DNA of 64,000 bases from Rubrivivax rivuli. Its GTDB lineage: Bacteria > Pseudomonadota > Gammaproteobacteria > Burkholderiales > Burkholderiaceae_C. A program made the position numbers and the translations under genes. Below, one piece after another: positions 17,895-26,619 of this stretch. How positions within the stretch are numbered: the stretch's first letter is position 1; each line of letters begins with the position of its first letter. The stretch lies in assembly GCF_004016505.1 (NCBI RefSeq), contig NZ_SACR01000005.1:310001-374000 (forward strand), in the 5' to 3' direction. Below the pieces are notes generated by a model. That model ran no database searches, was not told the DNA's origin, and was given only the letters and a program-made list of their open reading frames with translations.

Positions 17895-18338
17895 TCAGAT
17901 GTCCCGGATCAACTGTCGGAAGGCATCCACATCCTCGAACTCGCGGTAGACCGAGGCGAAGCGCACGTAGGCCACCTTGTCGATGCGCTTGAGTTCGCGC
18001 ATCACCAACTCCCCCAGCCGGGTGCTGGGCAGTTCACGCGCACCGCTGGCCAGCAGCTTGTCCTGGATGCGCTCCAGCGCCGCATCCACCTGTTCCACGC
18101 TCACGGGGCGCTTGCGCAGCGCCAGCATCATGCTGGCCCGCACCTTGGCGGGGTCGAACTCCACGCGCGCGCCGTCCTTCTTCACCACGGCCGGCATCGC
18201 GATCTCGCTGCGTTCGTAGGTGGTGAAGCGCTTCTCGCAAGCGAGGCAGCGACGACGGCGACGGATGACGTCGCCTTCGTCGCTCTCGCGGGTTTCGACG
18301 ACCTGGGTCTCGTCGTGGCTGCAGAACGGGCAGCGCAT
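17895..18338 (-). CDS. nrdR: Transcriptional repressor NrdR
   Basis: 147 residues, standard length. Zinc ribbon CPFC...CLAC (residues 3-6 and 31-34, with [18 protein letters not shown] between ribbon and cone) and an ATP-cone domain (about 49-139: [20 protein letters not shown]...). NrdR senses ATP/dATP and represses ribonucleotide reductase genes. It lies 23 bp after glyA, a common neighbour in proteobacteria. Confidence 0.97.
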   Translation of the reverse strand: MRCPFCSHDETQVVETRESDEGDVIRRRRRCLACEKRFTTYERSEIAMPAVVKKDGARVEFDPAKVRASMMLALRKRPVSVEQVDAALERIQDKLLASGARELPSTRLGELVMRELKRIDKVAYVRFASVYREFEDVDAFRQLIRDI

Positions 18339-18361
18339 GGGGCCTCAGGCGCTGCCGGGCT

Positions 18362-19612
18362 TCAGCGGTAGACCGGGAAGTCGCGCGCGAGCGCGGCCAC
18401 TTTGGCGCGCACGGTGGCGAGGTTGGCTTCGTCGTGCGGATTGTCCAGAACGTCCGCGATCAGGTGCGCGGTCTGGCGCGCCTGTTCTTCCTTGAAGCCG
18501 CGCGTGGTCATGGCTGGCGTGCCCAGGCGGATGCCGCTCGTCACCATGGGCTTCTGCGGGTCGTTGGGAATGCCGTTCTTGTTGCACGTCATGTGCGCGC
18601 TGCCCAGGATGGCCTCGGCTTCCTTGCCCGTCAGGCCCTTGGGGCGCAGGTCGACCAGCATCACGTGGCTTTCGGTGCGGCCGCTGACGATGCGCAGGCC
18701 GCGCTCGATCAGCGTCTCGGCCAGCACCTTGGCGTTGGTGATCACCTGCGCCTGGTAGGCCTTGAATTCGGGCGTCAGCGCTTCCTTGAAAGCCACCGCC
18801 TTGCCGGCGATCACATGCATCAGCGGCCCGCCCTGGATGCCGGGGAAGATGGCGCTGTTGATCTTCTTCGCGATGGCCTCGTCGTTCATCAGGATGATGC
18901 CGCCGCGCGGGCCGCGCAGGCTCTTGTGCGTGGTGCTGGTGACGACGTCGGCGTGCGGCAGCGGGTTGGGGTAGACGCCTGCGGCGATCAGCCCGGCGTA
19001 GTGCGCCATGTCCACCATGAAGTAGGCCCCCACGGCCTTGGCCACCTTGGCGAAGCGCTCGAAATCGATGCGCAGGCTGTAGGCGCTGGCGCCGGCGATG
19101 ATGATCTTGGGCTTGTGCTCGTGAGCCAGACGCTCCATCGCCTCGTAGTCGATGGCTTCGTTCGCATCCAGGCCGTAGCTCACCACCTTGAACCACTTGC
19201 CGCTCATGTTCAAGGGCATGCCGTGCGTGAGGTGGCCGCCTTCGGCCAGGCTCATGCCCATGATGGTGTCGCCGGGCTGCAGCAGGCCGAAGAACACGGC
19301 CTGGTTGGCCTGGCTGCCGCTGTTGGCTTGCACGTTCGCGAAGTTGGCGCCGAAGAGCTGCTTGGCGCGCTCGATGGCCAGGGTCTCGGCCACGTCGACG
19401 TTCTCGCAGCCGCCGTAGTAGCGCTTGCCGGGGTAGCCCTCGGCGTACTTGTTGGTCAGTTGGCTGCCCTGCGCCTGCATGACGGCGGGGCTGGTGTAGT
19501 TCTCGCTCGCGATGAGCTCGATGTGCTCTTCCTGCCGGTGGTTCTCGGCTTGCACGGCCGCCCAGAGTTCGGGGTCGACGAGGGCGAGGGTGGAGGTGGA
19601 ACGGTCGAACAT
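18362..19612 (-). CDS. glyA: Serine hydroxymethyltransferase
   Basis: 416 residues, normal length. Motifs: [53 protein letters not shown], the PLP Lys in [20 protein letters not shown], and [13 protein letters not shown]. It converts serine plus tetrahydrofolate to glycine and 5,10-methylene-THF. AGGA lies five bases before the ATG. A ZTP-type riboswitch sits in its leader. Confidence 0.98.
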   Translation of the reverse strand: MFDRSTSTLALVDPELWAAVQAENHRQEEHIELIASENYTSPAVMQAQGSQLTNKYAEGYPGKRYYGGCENVDVAETLAIERAKQLFGANFANVQANSGSQANQAVFFGLLQPGDTIMGMSLAEGGHLTHGMPLNMSGKWFKVVSYGLDANEAIDYEAMERLAHEHKPKIIIAGASAYSLRIDFERFAKVAKAVGAYFMVDMAHYAGLIAAGVYPNPLPHADVVTSTTHKSLRGPRGGIILMNDEAIAKKINSAIFPGIQGGPLMHVIAGKAVAFKEALTPEFKAYQAQVITNAKVLAETLIERGLRIVSGRTESHVMLVDLRPKGLTGKEAEAILGSAHMTCNKNGIPNDPQKPMVTSGIRLGTPAMTTRGFKEEQARQTAHLIADVLDNPHDEANLATVRAKVAALARDFPVYR

Positions 19613-19700
19613 GGCGGTCCTGTGGCGGGGGGGTCCCGTGTTGGTGGGCCATCGAGAGCCACAGACGGCACCCGGGCCGGCCGGATGTGCTGCGGTCGAG

Positions 19701-19812
19701 GGCTGCCCAGGCGCACGGCGTGCACTGCGGCACAGGGCCTGCAGCCTGCGCTTCCCGGTGGTCGTCCACCTCAGCCGCCGGCAAGGTGCCGGTGCCTATC
19801 GCCAGTCGCGCA
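19701..19812 (-). promoter_or_regulatory. ZTP (pfl-type) riboswitch aptamer upstream of glyA
   Basis: Read on the minus strand, the segment has the conserved pieces of the pfl motif in order: TGCGCGACTGGCGATA (19812-19797), a small optional hairpin (CCGGCACCTTGCCGG), GGTGG-loop-CCACCGGGAAGCGCA (about 19770-19747) and, after a variable linker, CGCCTGGGCA (near 19713-19704). P1 pairs TGCGC (19812-19808) with GCGCA (19751-19747). ZTP riboswitches sense ZMP/ZTP, which build up when formyl-THF is short, and commonly control glyA. Downstream, CTGTGGC (19664-19658) can pair with GCCACAG (19626-19620), which overlaps the AGGA ribosome site (19621-19618): a plausible expression platform. Confidence 0.88.
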
Positions 19813-19853
19813 GAGCCGGCAGTGTAGCGTTGGCCGGGAAAACCCGGCAGCGT

Positions 19854-20726
19854 TCAGCGCAGCAGCGCCACCTGCTCGTCGGCGGCAGGCTTGGCTGGCG
19901 TGGTGGCGATCTCGCCTTCCTTGGGTGATGCGGACGACGCCGGGATGTTGCTCACGTTCACCGGCACGTTGCGGCCCTGCACCACGCTGCGCATGTGGGT
20001 CTGCTCCAGCAGCACGCGGCCGACGTAGCCGCCGTCGGTGTCCAGCAGGGCGGCGCCCACGTAGAACTTCAGGCCTTCCTCCAGGCTGCCGGCGCGGCGG
20101 ATGCACTCCTGCAGCACCTGCACGCCCACACGCAGGTTGCTGATGGGGTCGAAGGCCGCGTGCTTGCCGCCGAAGCTCTCGTACTTGTCGTCATGCACGC
20201 GCGTCAGCACCTGCATCAGGCCCTGGGCGCCCACCGGGCTCTGCGCGAAGGGGTTGAAGCTCGACTCCACGGCCATGATCGCGAGGATGAGCGTGGGGTC
20301 CAGGCTGGCGCGGCGGCCGATCTCCCAGGCTTCCTGCACGAGTGCGCCCACCGGCTCGGGGGCCACCTTGTATCGGCGCGAGATCCACGTGGCCAGGGTG
20401 GCTTGCTGCCGGGTCAGCTCGGTCAGGTCGGCGGCCGTGGCGCGGTTCACGGCTTCGGGCTCGGCCACGGCAGCCAGCAGGTTACCGCTGGCGTGTTCGC
20501 GCGCCTCGTGGCGCGTCTGCAGCCACTCCAGGGCCACCACTTCCAACTGGCTGCGCACATCGGCCCGGCCGAGGGCGAACACCGCGGCGGCGATGGCCAC
20601 CAGGCCCACCAGGGCCAAGGTGTTGTGGCTGATCTCCAGCAGGCCGCGGCCCACATCGCCAGCAAACAACTTCACCGATCGGGCAGCGGCACGCGGCGTC
20701 TGGCGCAGCATCTCTGAAGCTCGCAT
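19854..20726 (-). CDS. Lytic transglycosylase, SLT domain
   Basis: 290 residues from the ATG at 20726, with GGAG nine bases upstream. One N-terminal membrane helix (about 35-55, LALVGLVAIAAAVFALG) anchors it, followed by a helical stretch. The SLT domain (about 120-240) has LDPTLILAIMAVESSFNPFAQSPVGAQGLMQVL with the catalytic Glu of VESSFNP, and the GLMQ motif. It cleaves the MurNAc-GlcNAc bond to 1,6-anhydro ends. A low-complexity Ala/Pro/Ser tail ends it. Confidence 0.88.
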   Translation of the reverse strand: MRASEMLRQTPRAAARSVKLFAGDVGRGLLEISHNTLALVGLVAIAAAVFALGRADVRSQLEVVALEWLQTRHEAREHASGNLLAAVAEPEAVNRATAADLTELTRQQATLATWISRRYKVAPEPVGALVQEAWEIGRRASLDPTLILAIMAVESSFNPFAQSPVGAQGLMQVLTRVHDDKYESFGGKHAAFDPISNLRVGVQVLQECIRRAGSLEEGLKFYVGAALLDTDGGYVGRVLLEQTHMRSVVQGRNVPVNVSNIPASSASPKEGEIATTPAKPAADEQVALLR

Positions 20727-20768
20727 CGTCGTATCTCCAGTCGACCGGGGGACAAGGGCCCGCAACAT

Positions 20769-21002
20769 CGGCGGGCCGGGGCCCCGGTGAATAATCAGCC
20801 GCCCCGGGGTTCGGGCCTGGGGGCAGCCGCGACGAAGGTCGGAAAGTGGCTGCCGGGCAGGGGCGGGACGGTGTCAACGCGCGGGCTGTGTGCGCTGGGC
20901 AAGCGCCGCGGGTTAACCCTTAAGGTTTGGATCTGGGCGGATTCTAGGAACGCCCTCATACCCGGTCAAGAATATGAAACAGGTCTCTAATAACCAGAAC
21001 CC
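20769..21002. other. Divergent intergenic region (transglycosylase / ubiD)
   Basis: About 230 bp between divergent genes. The last 100 bases are clearly more AT-rich (GGTTAACCCTTAAGG, AATATGAAAC, CTCTAATAACC) and probably hold the ubiD promoter, but no -35/-10 pair stands out. GGGCG(N11)CGCCC around 20936-20956 could fold. Nothing else recognised. Confidence 0.4.
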
Positions 21003-22556
21003 ATGAAATACCGAGACCTCCGCGACTTCATCCAACAGCTCGAACGCCTGGGCGAGCTGCGAAAACTGGCCGAACCGGTGTCTCCACATCTGGAAATGAC
21101 GGCAATTGGCGACAAGCTGCTGCGAGCCGGTGGCCCCGCCGTGCTGTGCACCCAGCCCGCCGGTTACAAGATTCCTTGTCTGATCAACCTCTTCGGCACC
21201 CCCCGGAGGGTGGCTTTGGGCATGGGCGCCGAGAGCCTGGGCGACCTGCGCGACGTGGGCCGGCTGCTGGCCGGGCTGAAGGAGCCGGAGCCACCCAAGG
21301 GCCTGAAGGACGCGGGCAAGCTGCTGGCCATGGGCAAGGCGCTGTGGGACATGAAGCCCTCGGTGCAGCGCAGCGCGCCCTGCCAGGACGTGGTGCTGGA
21401 GGGCAGTGACGTCAACCTGGCCACGCTGCCGGTGCAGACCTGCTGGCCGGGCGACGCCGGCCCGCTCATCACCTGGGGCCTGGTGGTCACGCGCGGCCCG
21501 CAAGGCTTGGCCAACCCGCGCAGCCGCCAGAACCTGGGCATCTACCGCCAGCAGGTGATCGGCCGCAACGAGGTGATCATGCGTTGGCTCGCCCACCGCG
21601 GCGGCGCGCTGGACTTCCGCGAGTTCGCGCGCGCCAACCCCGGCCAGCCTTTCCCGATGGCGGTGGCACTGGGGGCCGACCCGGCCACCATCCTGGGCGC
21701 GGTGACGCCCGTGCCTGACACGCTCGGCGAGTACCAGTTCGCCGGCCTGCTGCGCGGCAGCCGCACCGAGCTGGTGGCCACCCAAGTGGGCGAGGGCGCG
21801 CTCAAGCTCAACGTGCCGTCCAGCGCCGAGATCGTGTTCGAGGGCCACATCCCGCCCGCGCCCGCCGGTTTTGAAGGCGTGTCAGACCTGGGTGTGAAGC
21901 TGAAGGAAAAGGGCGGCTACCTGCACGCGCTGGAAGGCCCCTTCGGCGACCACACGGGCTACTACAACGAACAGGACTGGTTCCCCGTCTTCCGCATCGA
22001 CCGCATCACGCACCGCCGCGACCCGATCTACCACTCCACCTACACCGGCAAGCCGCCCGACGAGCCGGCCATCCTGGGCGTGGCGCTGAACGAGGTGTTC
22101 GTGCCCATCCTGCAGAAGCAGTTCCCGGAGATCGTCGACTTCTACCTGCCGCCCGAGGGCTGCAGCTACCGCATGGCGATCATCTCGATCAAGAAGGCCT
22201 ACCCGGGCCACGCCAAGCGCGTGATGTTCGGGCTTTGGAGCTTCCTGCGGCAGTTCATGTACACGAAGTTCATCGTGGTGACGGACGACGACGTCGACAT
22301 CCGCAACTGGCAGGAAGTGATCTGGGCCATCACCACGCGCATGGACCCGGTGCGCGACACCACGCTGGTGGAGCACACGCCCATCGACTACCTCGATTTC
22401 GCCAGCCCCGTCAGCGGCCTGGGCGGCAAGATGGGGCTGGATGCCACCAACAAGTGGCCCGGCGAAACCCCGCGCGAGTGGGGCCGCACCATCACGATGG
22501 ACGCCGCTGTCACGCAACGCGTGGAGCGGATCGTCGCGGGGTTGATGCCGAACTGA
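21003..22556 (+). CDS. ubiD: UbiD-family decarboxylase (3-octaprenyl-4-hydroxybenzoate decarboxylase)
   Basis: 517 residues, usual UbiD length. Family marks: [22 protein letters not shown] start, [39 protein letters not shown] (metal and prenyl-FMN site), [52 protein letters not shown], and [14 protein letters not shown] near the end. It decarboxylates the polyprenyl-hydroxybenzoate ring in ubiquinone synthesis using prenylated FMN from UbiX, which is not in this window. Single gene, no near neighbour on its strand. Confidence 0.95.
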   Translation: MKYRDLRDFIQQLERLGELRKLAEPVSPHLEMTAIGDKLLRAGGPAVLCTQPAGYKIPCLINLFGTPRRVALGMGAESLGDLRDVGRLLAGLKEPEPPKGLKDAGKLLAMGKALWDMKPSVQRSAPCQDVVLEGSDVNLATLPVQTCWPGDAGPLITWGLVVTRGPQGLANPRSRQNLGIYRQQVIGRNEVIMRWLAHRGGALDFREFARANPGQPFPMAVALGADPATILGAVTPVPDTLGEYQFAGLLRGSRTELVATQVGEGALKLNVPSSAEIVFEGHIPPAPAGFEGVSDLGVKLKEKGGYLHALEGPFGDHTGYYNEQDWFPVFRIDRITHRRDPIYHSTYTGKPPDEPAILGVALNEVFVPILQKQFPEIVDFYLPPEGCSYRMAIISIKKAYPGHAKRVMFGLWSFLRQFMYTKFIVVTDDDVDIRNWQEVIWAITTRMDPVRDTTLVEHTPIDYLDFASPVSGLGGKMGLDATNKWPGETPREWGRTITMDAAVTQRVERIVAGLMPN

Positions 22557-22561
22557 GGCCG

Positions 22562-22581
22562 GGCGCCCGAGCCCGGGCGCC
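22562..22581. terminator. GC-only hairpin between ubiD and the convergent oxidoreductase
   Basis: An 8-bp perfect stem (GGCGCCCG / CGGGCGCC) with an AGCC loop lies in the 30 bp between the two convergent stops. No T run on either side, so termination is only likely by position. Confidence 0.4.
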
Positions 22582-22586
22582 GGTGT

Positions 22587-24176
22587 TCAGGCGGCGGCCT
22601 TGATGAGGTCGGCCGCCTTCTCCGCGATCATCACCGTAGGCGCGGTGGTGTTGCCCGAGACGATGCGCGGCATGATGGATGCGTCCACCACGCGCAGGCC
22701 TTGCAAGCCGTGCACACGCAGTTGCGCATCCACCACGTCGTCAGGCCCCGGGCCCATGCGGCAGCTGCCCACCGGGTGGTAGATGGTGTCGGCGTGGTTG
22801 CGCACGAACTGCTCGATCTGCGCGTCGGTCTGCGCCGCGGCGCTGGCCGGCAGCTCGCGCCCGCCCAGGGCGGCCAGCGCCGGCTGCGCGAGGATGCTGC
22901 GCATCAGCTTGAAGCCGCGCACCAGGCGATCGACATCGTCACGCTCGGTGAGGAAGCCCAGATCGATGGCCGGCGGCGCGTGCACGTCGGCGCTGGCCAG
23001 CGTGAGGCGGCCGCGGCTGACGGGGCGCAGCAGGCATACATGGCATGAGAAACCATGCCCGAACACCGTCTTGCGGCCGTGGTCGACCAGCTTGCCGATG
23101 ACGAAGTGGAACTGCAGGTCCGGCGTGGCCTCTTCGGGGCTGCTCTTGATGAAGCCGCCGGCCTCGCCGAAGTTGGTGGTGAGGATGCCGCGGCGCGCCG
23201 TGCGCCACTGCCACAGGCCCTGCAGCGCGTGCCAGGCGCCGGTGAGCGAGAGGCCGAAAAGGTCCTTCGCACGCGGGGCGGCATGCACCTGCGTCACGTC
23301 GATGTGGTCGTGCAGGTGGCGGCCCACGCCCGGCAAGTGGTGCAGCGTGGTGACGCCGTGCTGCTGCAGTTCGGCGCCATCGCCCACGCCCGAACGCAGC
23401 AGGATCTGCGGGCTCTGCAGCGCGCCGGCGCAGAGCAGCACCTCGCGGCGCGCCTGCAGCGTGCGCGTGGCGGCGCCCTGCACGAGTTCGATGCCCGTGG
23501 CGCGGCGGCCCTCGAAGGTGACACGCGCCACCGTGGCATCGGTGACCACCTGCAGGTTGCTGCGGCCCAGTGCGGGCGTGAGGTAAGCCTTGGCGGCGCT
23601 CATGCGCTCGCCACCTTTCTGCATCACCTGGTACAGGCCCACGCCTTCCTGCACTTCAGCATTGAAGTCGGGGTTGCCTGGATAGCCGGCCTGCTGTCCG
23701 GCCTGCACGAAGAGCGACGACACCCGGTTGGGCTGCATCAGGTCGGCCACGTTCAGCGGGCCGCCACGACCATGCCAGGCATCGGCCCCGCGTTCGTTGT
23801 GCTCGGCGCGAAGGAAGTAGGGCAGCACCTCGCTCCAGCCCCAGCCGGGGTTGCCGAGTTCGGCCCAGTGGTCGAAGTCTTCGCGCTGGCCCCGGATGTA
23901 GATCATCGCGTTGATCGAGCTCGAGCCGCCCAGCACCTTGCCGCGTGGCTGGTAGCCGCGGCGGCCATTCAGGCCGGGTTGCGGCACGCTTTCGAAAGAC
24001 CAGTTGGCCACGCCCGTCTGCGCCATCAGCGCGAAGCCGGCAGGGCAGTGGATGAAGGCGCTGCGGTCCACGGGGCCTGCTTCCACGAGGCAGACGCTGG
24101 TCTGCGGGTCTTCGCTCAGCCGTGCGGCGAGCACCGATCCGGCGGCGCCGCCGCCGACGATGATGTAGTCGAACAT
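22587..24176 (-). CDS. GMC-family FAD-dependent oxidoreductase (choline/alcohol dehydrogenase-like)
   Basis: 529 residues from the ATG at 24176, the point where the FAD-binding fold begins. FDYIIVGGGAAGSVLAARLSED (GxGxxG dinucleotide site), GKVLGGSSSINAMIYIRGQ (GMC signature 1) and GALQSPQILLRSGVG (GMC signature 2), with HPVGSCRMG and GLRVVDASIMPRIVSGNTTAPTVMIAEKAADLI at the end. Oxidises an alcohol or choline-like substrate; which one cannot be read. Divergent from the ABC exporter. Confidence 0.9.
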   Translation of the reverse strand: MFDYIIVGGGAAGSVLAARLSEDPQTSVCLVEAGPVDRSAFIHCPAGFALMAQTGVANWSFESVPQPGLNGRRGYQPRGKVLGGSSSINAMIYIRGQREDFDHWAELGNPGWGWSEVLPYFLRAEHNERGADAWHGRGGPLNVADLMQPNRVSSLFVQAGQQAGYPGNPDFNAEVQEGVGLYQVMQKGGERMSAAKAYLTPALGRSNLQVVTDATVARVTFEGRRATGIELVQGAATRTLQARREVLLCAGALQSPQILLRSGVGDGAELQQHGVTTLHHLPGVGRHLHDHIDVTQVHAAPRAKDLFGLSLTGAWHALQGLWQWRTARRGILTTNFGEAGGFIKSSPEEATPDLQFHFVIGKLVDHGRKTVFGHGFSCHVCLLRPVSRGRLTLASADVHAPPAIDLGFLTERDDVDRLVRGFKLMRSILAQPALAALGGRELPASAAAQTDAQIEQFVRNHADTIYHPVGSCRMGPGPDDVVDAQLRVHGLQGLRVVDASIMPRIVSGNTTAPTVMIAEKAADLIKAAA

Positions 24177-24310
24177 GGGGTCTGGGGGTCTCCTCGATTC
24201 ATCATAGCCAGCGGCCCCTGCCCGAATTGGTGGGGTGCCTCTAGCCCGGCCCCGCCTCGATAATCCGCCGCTTTGCGCCGGCGCCCTGCCGCGCCTGGGA
24301 GCCTTCACCC

Positions 24311-26176
24311 GTGTTCGGACGATTCGAAAAGCTCGTGCATCCCTACCCGGATGCCCTGCCGCCCCCGCCGCCGCGCAGCTTCTTCGCCTTCTTGTGGACT
24401 TGCTCCAAGGGCGTGCGCCCCTGGCTGCTGATGGTGACGCTGTTCACCGCGGCCATCGGCGCCTTCGAGGCGCTGCTCTTCAGCATGATGGCCCACGTGG
24501 TGGACCTGCTTGCCAAGGTGCAGCCCACGCAGCTGTGGGCCGAGCACGGCCGCACGCTCACGCTGCTGGCGGTGGTGCTGGGCGCCAGCGTGGTCTTCGC
24601 GGCGCTGCAGGCCCTGTTCAAGTACCAGGGCGTGTTCGGCAACTTCCCGATGCGCCTGCGCTGGAACTTCCACCGCCTGATGCTCGAGCAGAGCATGGGC
24701 TTCTACCAGGACGAGTTCGCCGGCCGCATCGCCACCAAGGTGATGCAGACCTCGCTGGCCGTGCGCGACACCTGGCTGATCGTCACCGACATCATGGTCT
24801 ACGTGGTGATCTACTTCGTCACGCTGCTGGCGGTGGTGGGTGCCTTCGACCTCTGGCTGGTGGCGCCTTTCCTGGGCTGGCTGGTGCTGTACGTCGCGGC
24901 GCTGTGGTACTTCGTGCCACGCCTCGGCCAGGTGGCGCAGGCGCAGGCCGACGCGCGGAGCCTGATGACGGGCCGCATCACCGACGCCTACACCAACATC
25001 GCCACCGTCAAGCTCTTCAGCCACGCGCAGCGCGAGGCGCAGTTCGCGCGCGGCGCGATGCAGGAGTTCATGAGCACCGCCTACGCGCAGATGCGGCTGG
25101 TGACGGGCTTCGAGACGGTCAACCAGATCCTCAGCGTGGGCCTGATCGCCGCCACGGCCTTCGTGAGCCTGGCGCTGTGGTCGGGTTCGCTGGTGGGCGT
25201 GGGCGCGGTGGCCGCGGCCACGGCCATGGCTTTCCGCCTGAACGGCATCTCGCACTGGGTGATGTGGGAACTGGCCACATTGTTCGAGCACATCGGCACC
25301 GTGCAGGACGGCATGGCCACGCTCTCGCGCGTGCAGAGCGTGGTGGACAAGCCCGATGCGAAGGCGCTGGTCGTGCCGCGCGGCGAGGTGGTGTTCGAGA
25401 ACGTGGTTTTCGCCTACGGCGGCAAGAAGCGCGTGGTCGACGGCCTGAACCTGCACATCCGCCCGGGCGAGAAGATCGGTCTGGTGGGCCGCTCGGGCGC
25501 GGGCAAGAGCACGGTGGTGAACCTGCTGCTGCGCCTGTACGACCTGGAATCGGGCCGCATCCTCGTGGACGGGCAGGACATCGCCGGTGTCACCCAGGCC
25601 AGCCTGCGCCGGCACGTGGGCATGGTGACCCAGGACACCTCGCTGCTGCACCGCAGCGTGCGCGACAACATCGTCTACGGCCGGCCTGACGCCACCGAGG
25701 CCGAGATGGTGCGCGCCGCCGAACGCGCCGAAGCCGCCGACTTCATCGCCGGCCTGAGCGACGCCAAGGGCCGCAAGGGCTACGACGCCCATGTCGGCGA
25801 GCGCGGCGTCAAGCTCAGCGGCGGGCAGCGCCAGCGCATCGCCATCGCGCGGGTGATGCTGAAGGATGCACCCATCCTGCTGCTCGACGAAGCCACCAGC
25901 GCGCTCGACAGCGAGGTGGAAGCCGCCATCCAGGAAAGCCTTTACCGGCTGATGGAGGGCAAGACGGTGGTGGCGATTGCGCACCGCTTGAGCACCATCG
26001 CGGCCATGGACCGCCTGGTGGTGATGGACCAGGGCCGCATCGTCGAGGTGGGCGACCACGCCACTTTGCTGGCCGCCGGCGGCATCTACGCCCGGCTGTG
26101 GGAACACCAGAGCGGTGGTTTCCTCGGCGAAGAACTCGACGAAGACGGCACGCCCGCCCCGGTCACGGCGGGCTGA
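24311..26176 (+). CDS. ABC exporter, fused permease and ATPase
   Basis: 621 residues from a GTG. An N-terminal ABC transporter transmembrane domain (about 35-340, six helices, including VRPWLLMVTLFTAAIGAFEALLF and DIMVYVVIYFVTLLAVVGAF) joins an ATPase: Walker A GRSGAGKST, Q-loop in VTQDTS, signature LSGGQRQRIAIARV, Walker B ILLLDEATSALD, and IAHRLSTI. MsbA/MDR-like half-transporter; substrate unknown. Its last 14 bp overlap the convergent small membrane gene. Confidence 0.92.
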   Translation: MFGRFEKLVHPYPDALPPPPPRSFFAFLWTCSKGVRPWLLMVTLFTAAIGAFEALLFSMMAHVVDLLAKVQPTQLWAEHGRTLTLLAVVLGASVVFAALQALFKYQGVFGNFPMRLRWNFHRLMLEQSMGFYQDEFAGRIATKVMQTSLAVRDTWLIVTDIMVYVVIYFVTLLAVVGAFDLWLVAPFLGWLVLYVAALWYFVPRLGQVAQAQADARSLMTGRITDAYTNIATVKLFSHAQREAQFARGAMQEFMSTAYAQMRLVTGFETVNQILSVGLIAATAFVSLALWSGSLVGVGAVAAATAMAFRLNGISHWVMWELATLFEHIGTVQDGMATLSRVQSVVDKPDAKALVVPRGEVVFENVVFAYGGKKRVVDGLNLHIRPGEKIGLVGRSGAGKSTVVNLLLRLYDLESGRILVDGQDIAGVTQASLRRHVGMVTQDTSLLHRSVRDNIVYGRPDATEAEMVRAAERAEAADFIAGLSDAKGRKGYDAHVGERGVKLSGGQRQRIAIARVMLKDAPILLLDEATSALDSEVEAAIQESLYRLMEGKTVVAIAHRLSTIAAMDRLVVMDQGRIVEVGDHATLLAAGGIYARLWEHQSGGFLGEELDEDGTPAPVTAG

Positions 26177-26537
26177 CGGCCTTCGCTTCGGCCGCCGGCG
26201 CCGTGGCGGCGCTCAGCACCATCGGTTCGGTCTCGACCCACGCGCTGGCTTCGGCACCGGGCGCGGCCGCCGGGGCTGGGCTGGCCATGCGCTGCAAGGC
26301 GCCGTCCAGCGCCGCCTGACGCTCGGCGGTGTCGCCGGGCGGGGGGGCGGTCAGCGTGTCCAGCGGCACGTCCACCGTCACCGCACGCGGGGGCGGCGTC
26401 TCGGGCGGGGCGGCGGGGTGCCGGGTGTTGCGCACCAGGTGTTCCCACCAGGCCACAAGCACGGCGACGGCGAAGAGCGCACCCAGGGCGGCGCCAACCC
26501 AGCTGAAGAAGGCTTCCATCACGGGGTTTTCGGCCAT
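26163..26537 (-). CDS. Small single-pass membrane protein, unknown
   Basis: 124 residues from the ATG at 26537 (a second ATG at 26519 is possible). One membrane helix near the N-terminus (FFSWVGAALGALFAVAVLVAWWEHL), then an Ala/Pro-rich soluble tail with a TAERQAALDGALQRMASP helix. I recognise no family. It is coding by frame quality (a coherent transmembrane segment and compact fit between two genes) and overlaps the ABC exporter stop by 14 bp. Divergent from ygiQ. Confidence 0.5.
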   Translation of the reverse strand: MAENPVMEAFFSWVGAALGALFAVAVLVAWWEHLVRNTRHPAAPPETPPPRAVTVDVPLDTLTAPPPGDTAERQAALDGALQRMASPAPAAAPGAEASAWVETEPMVLSAATAPAAEAKAVSPP

Positions 26538-26619
26538 GCCGTCCGGTGCTTGAGCCCGCCAGGGCCGACAATTGCGGGTTGTCCGGCCCAGCCGACGCCT
26601 ACACGAGACGGAGCGCCCC

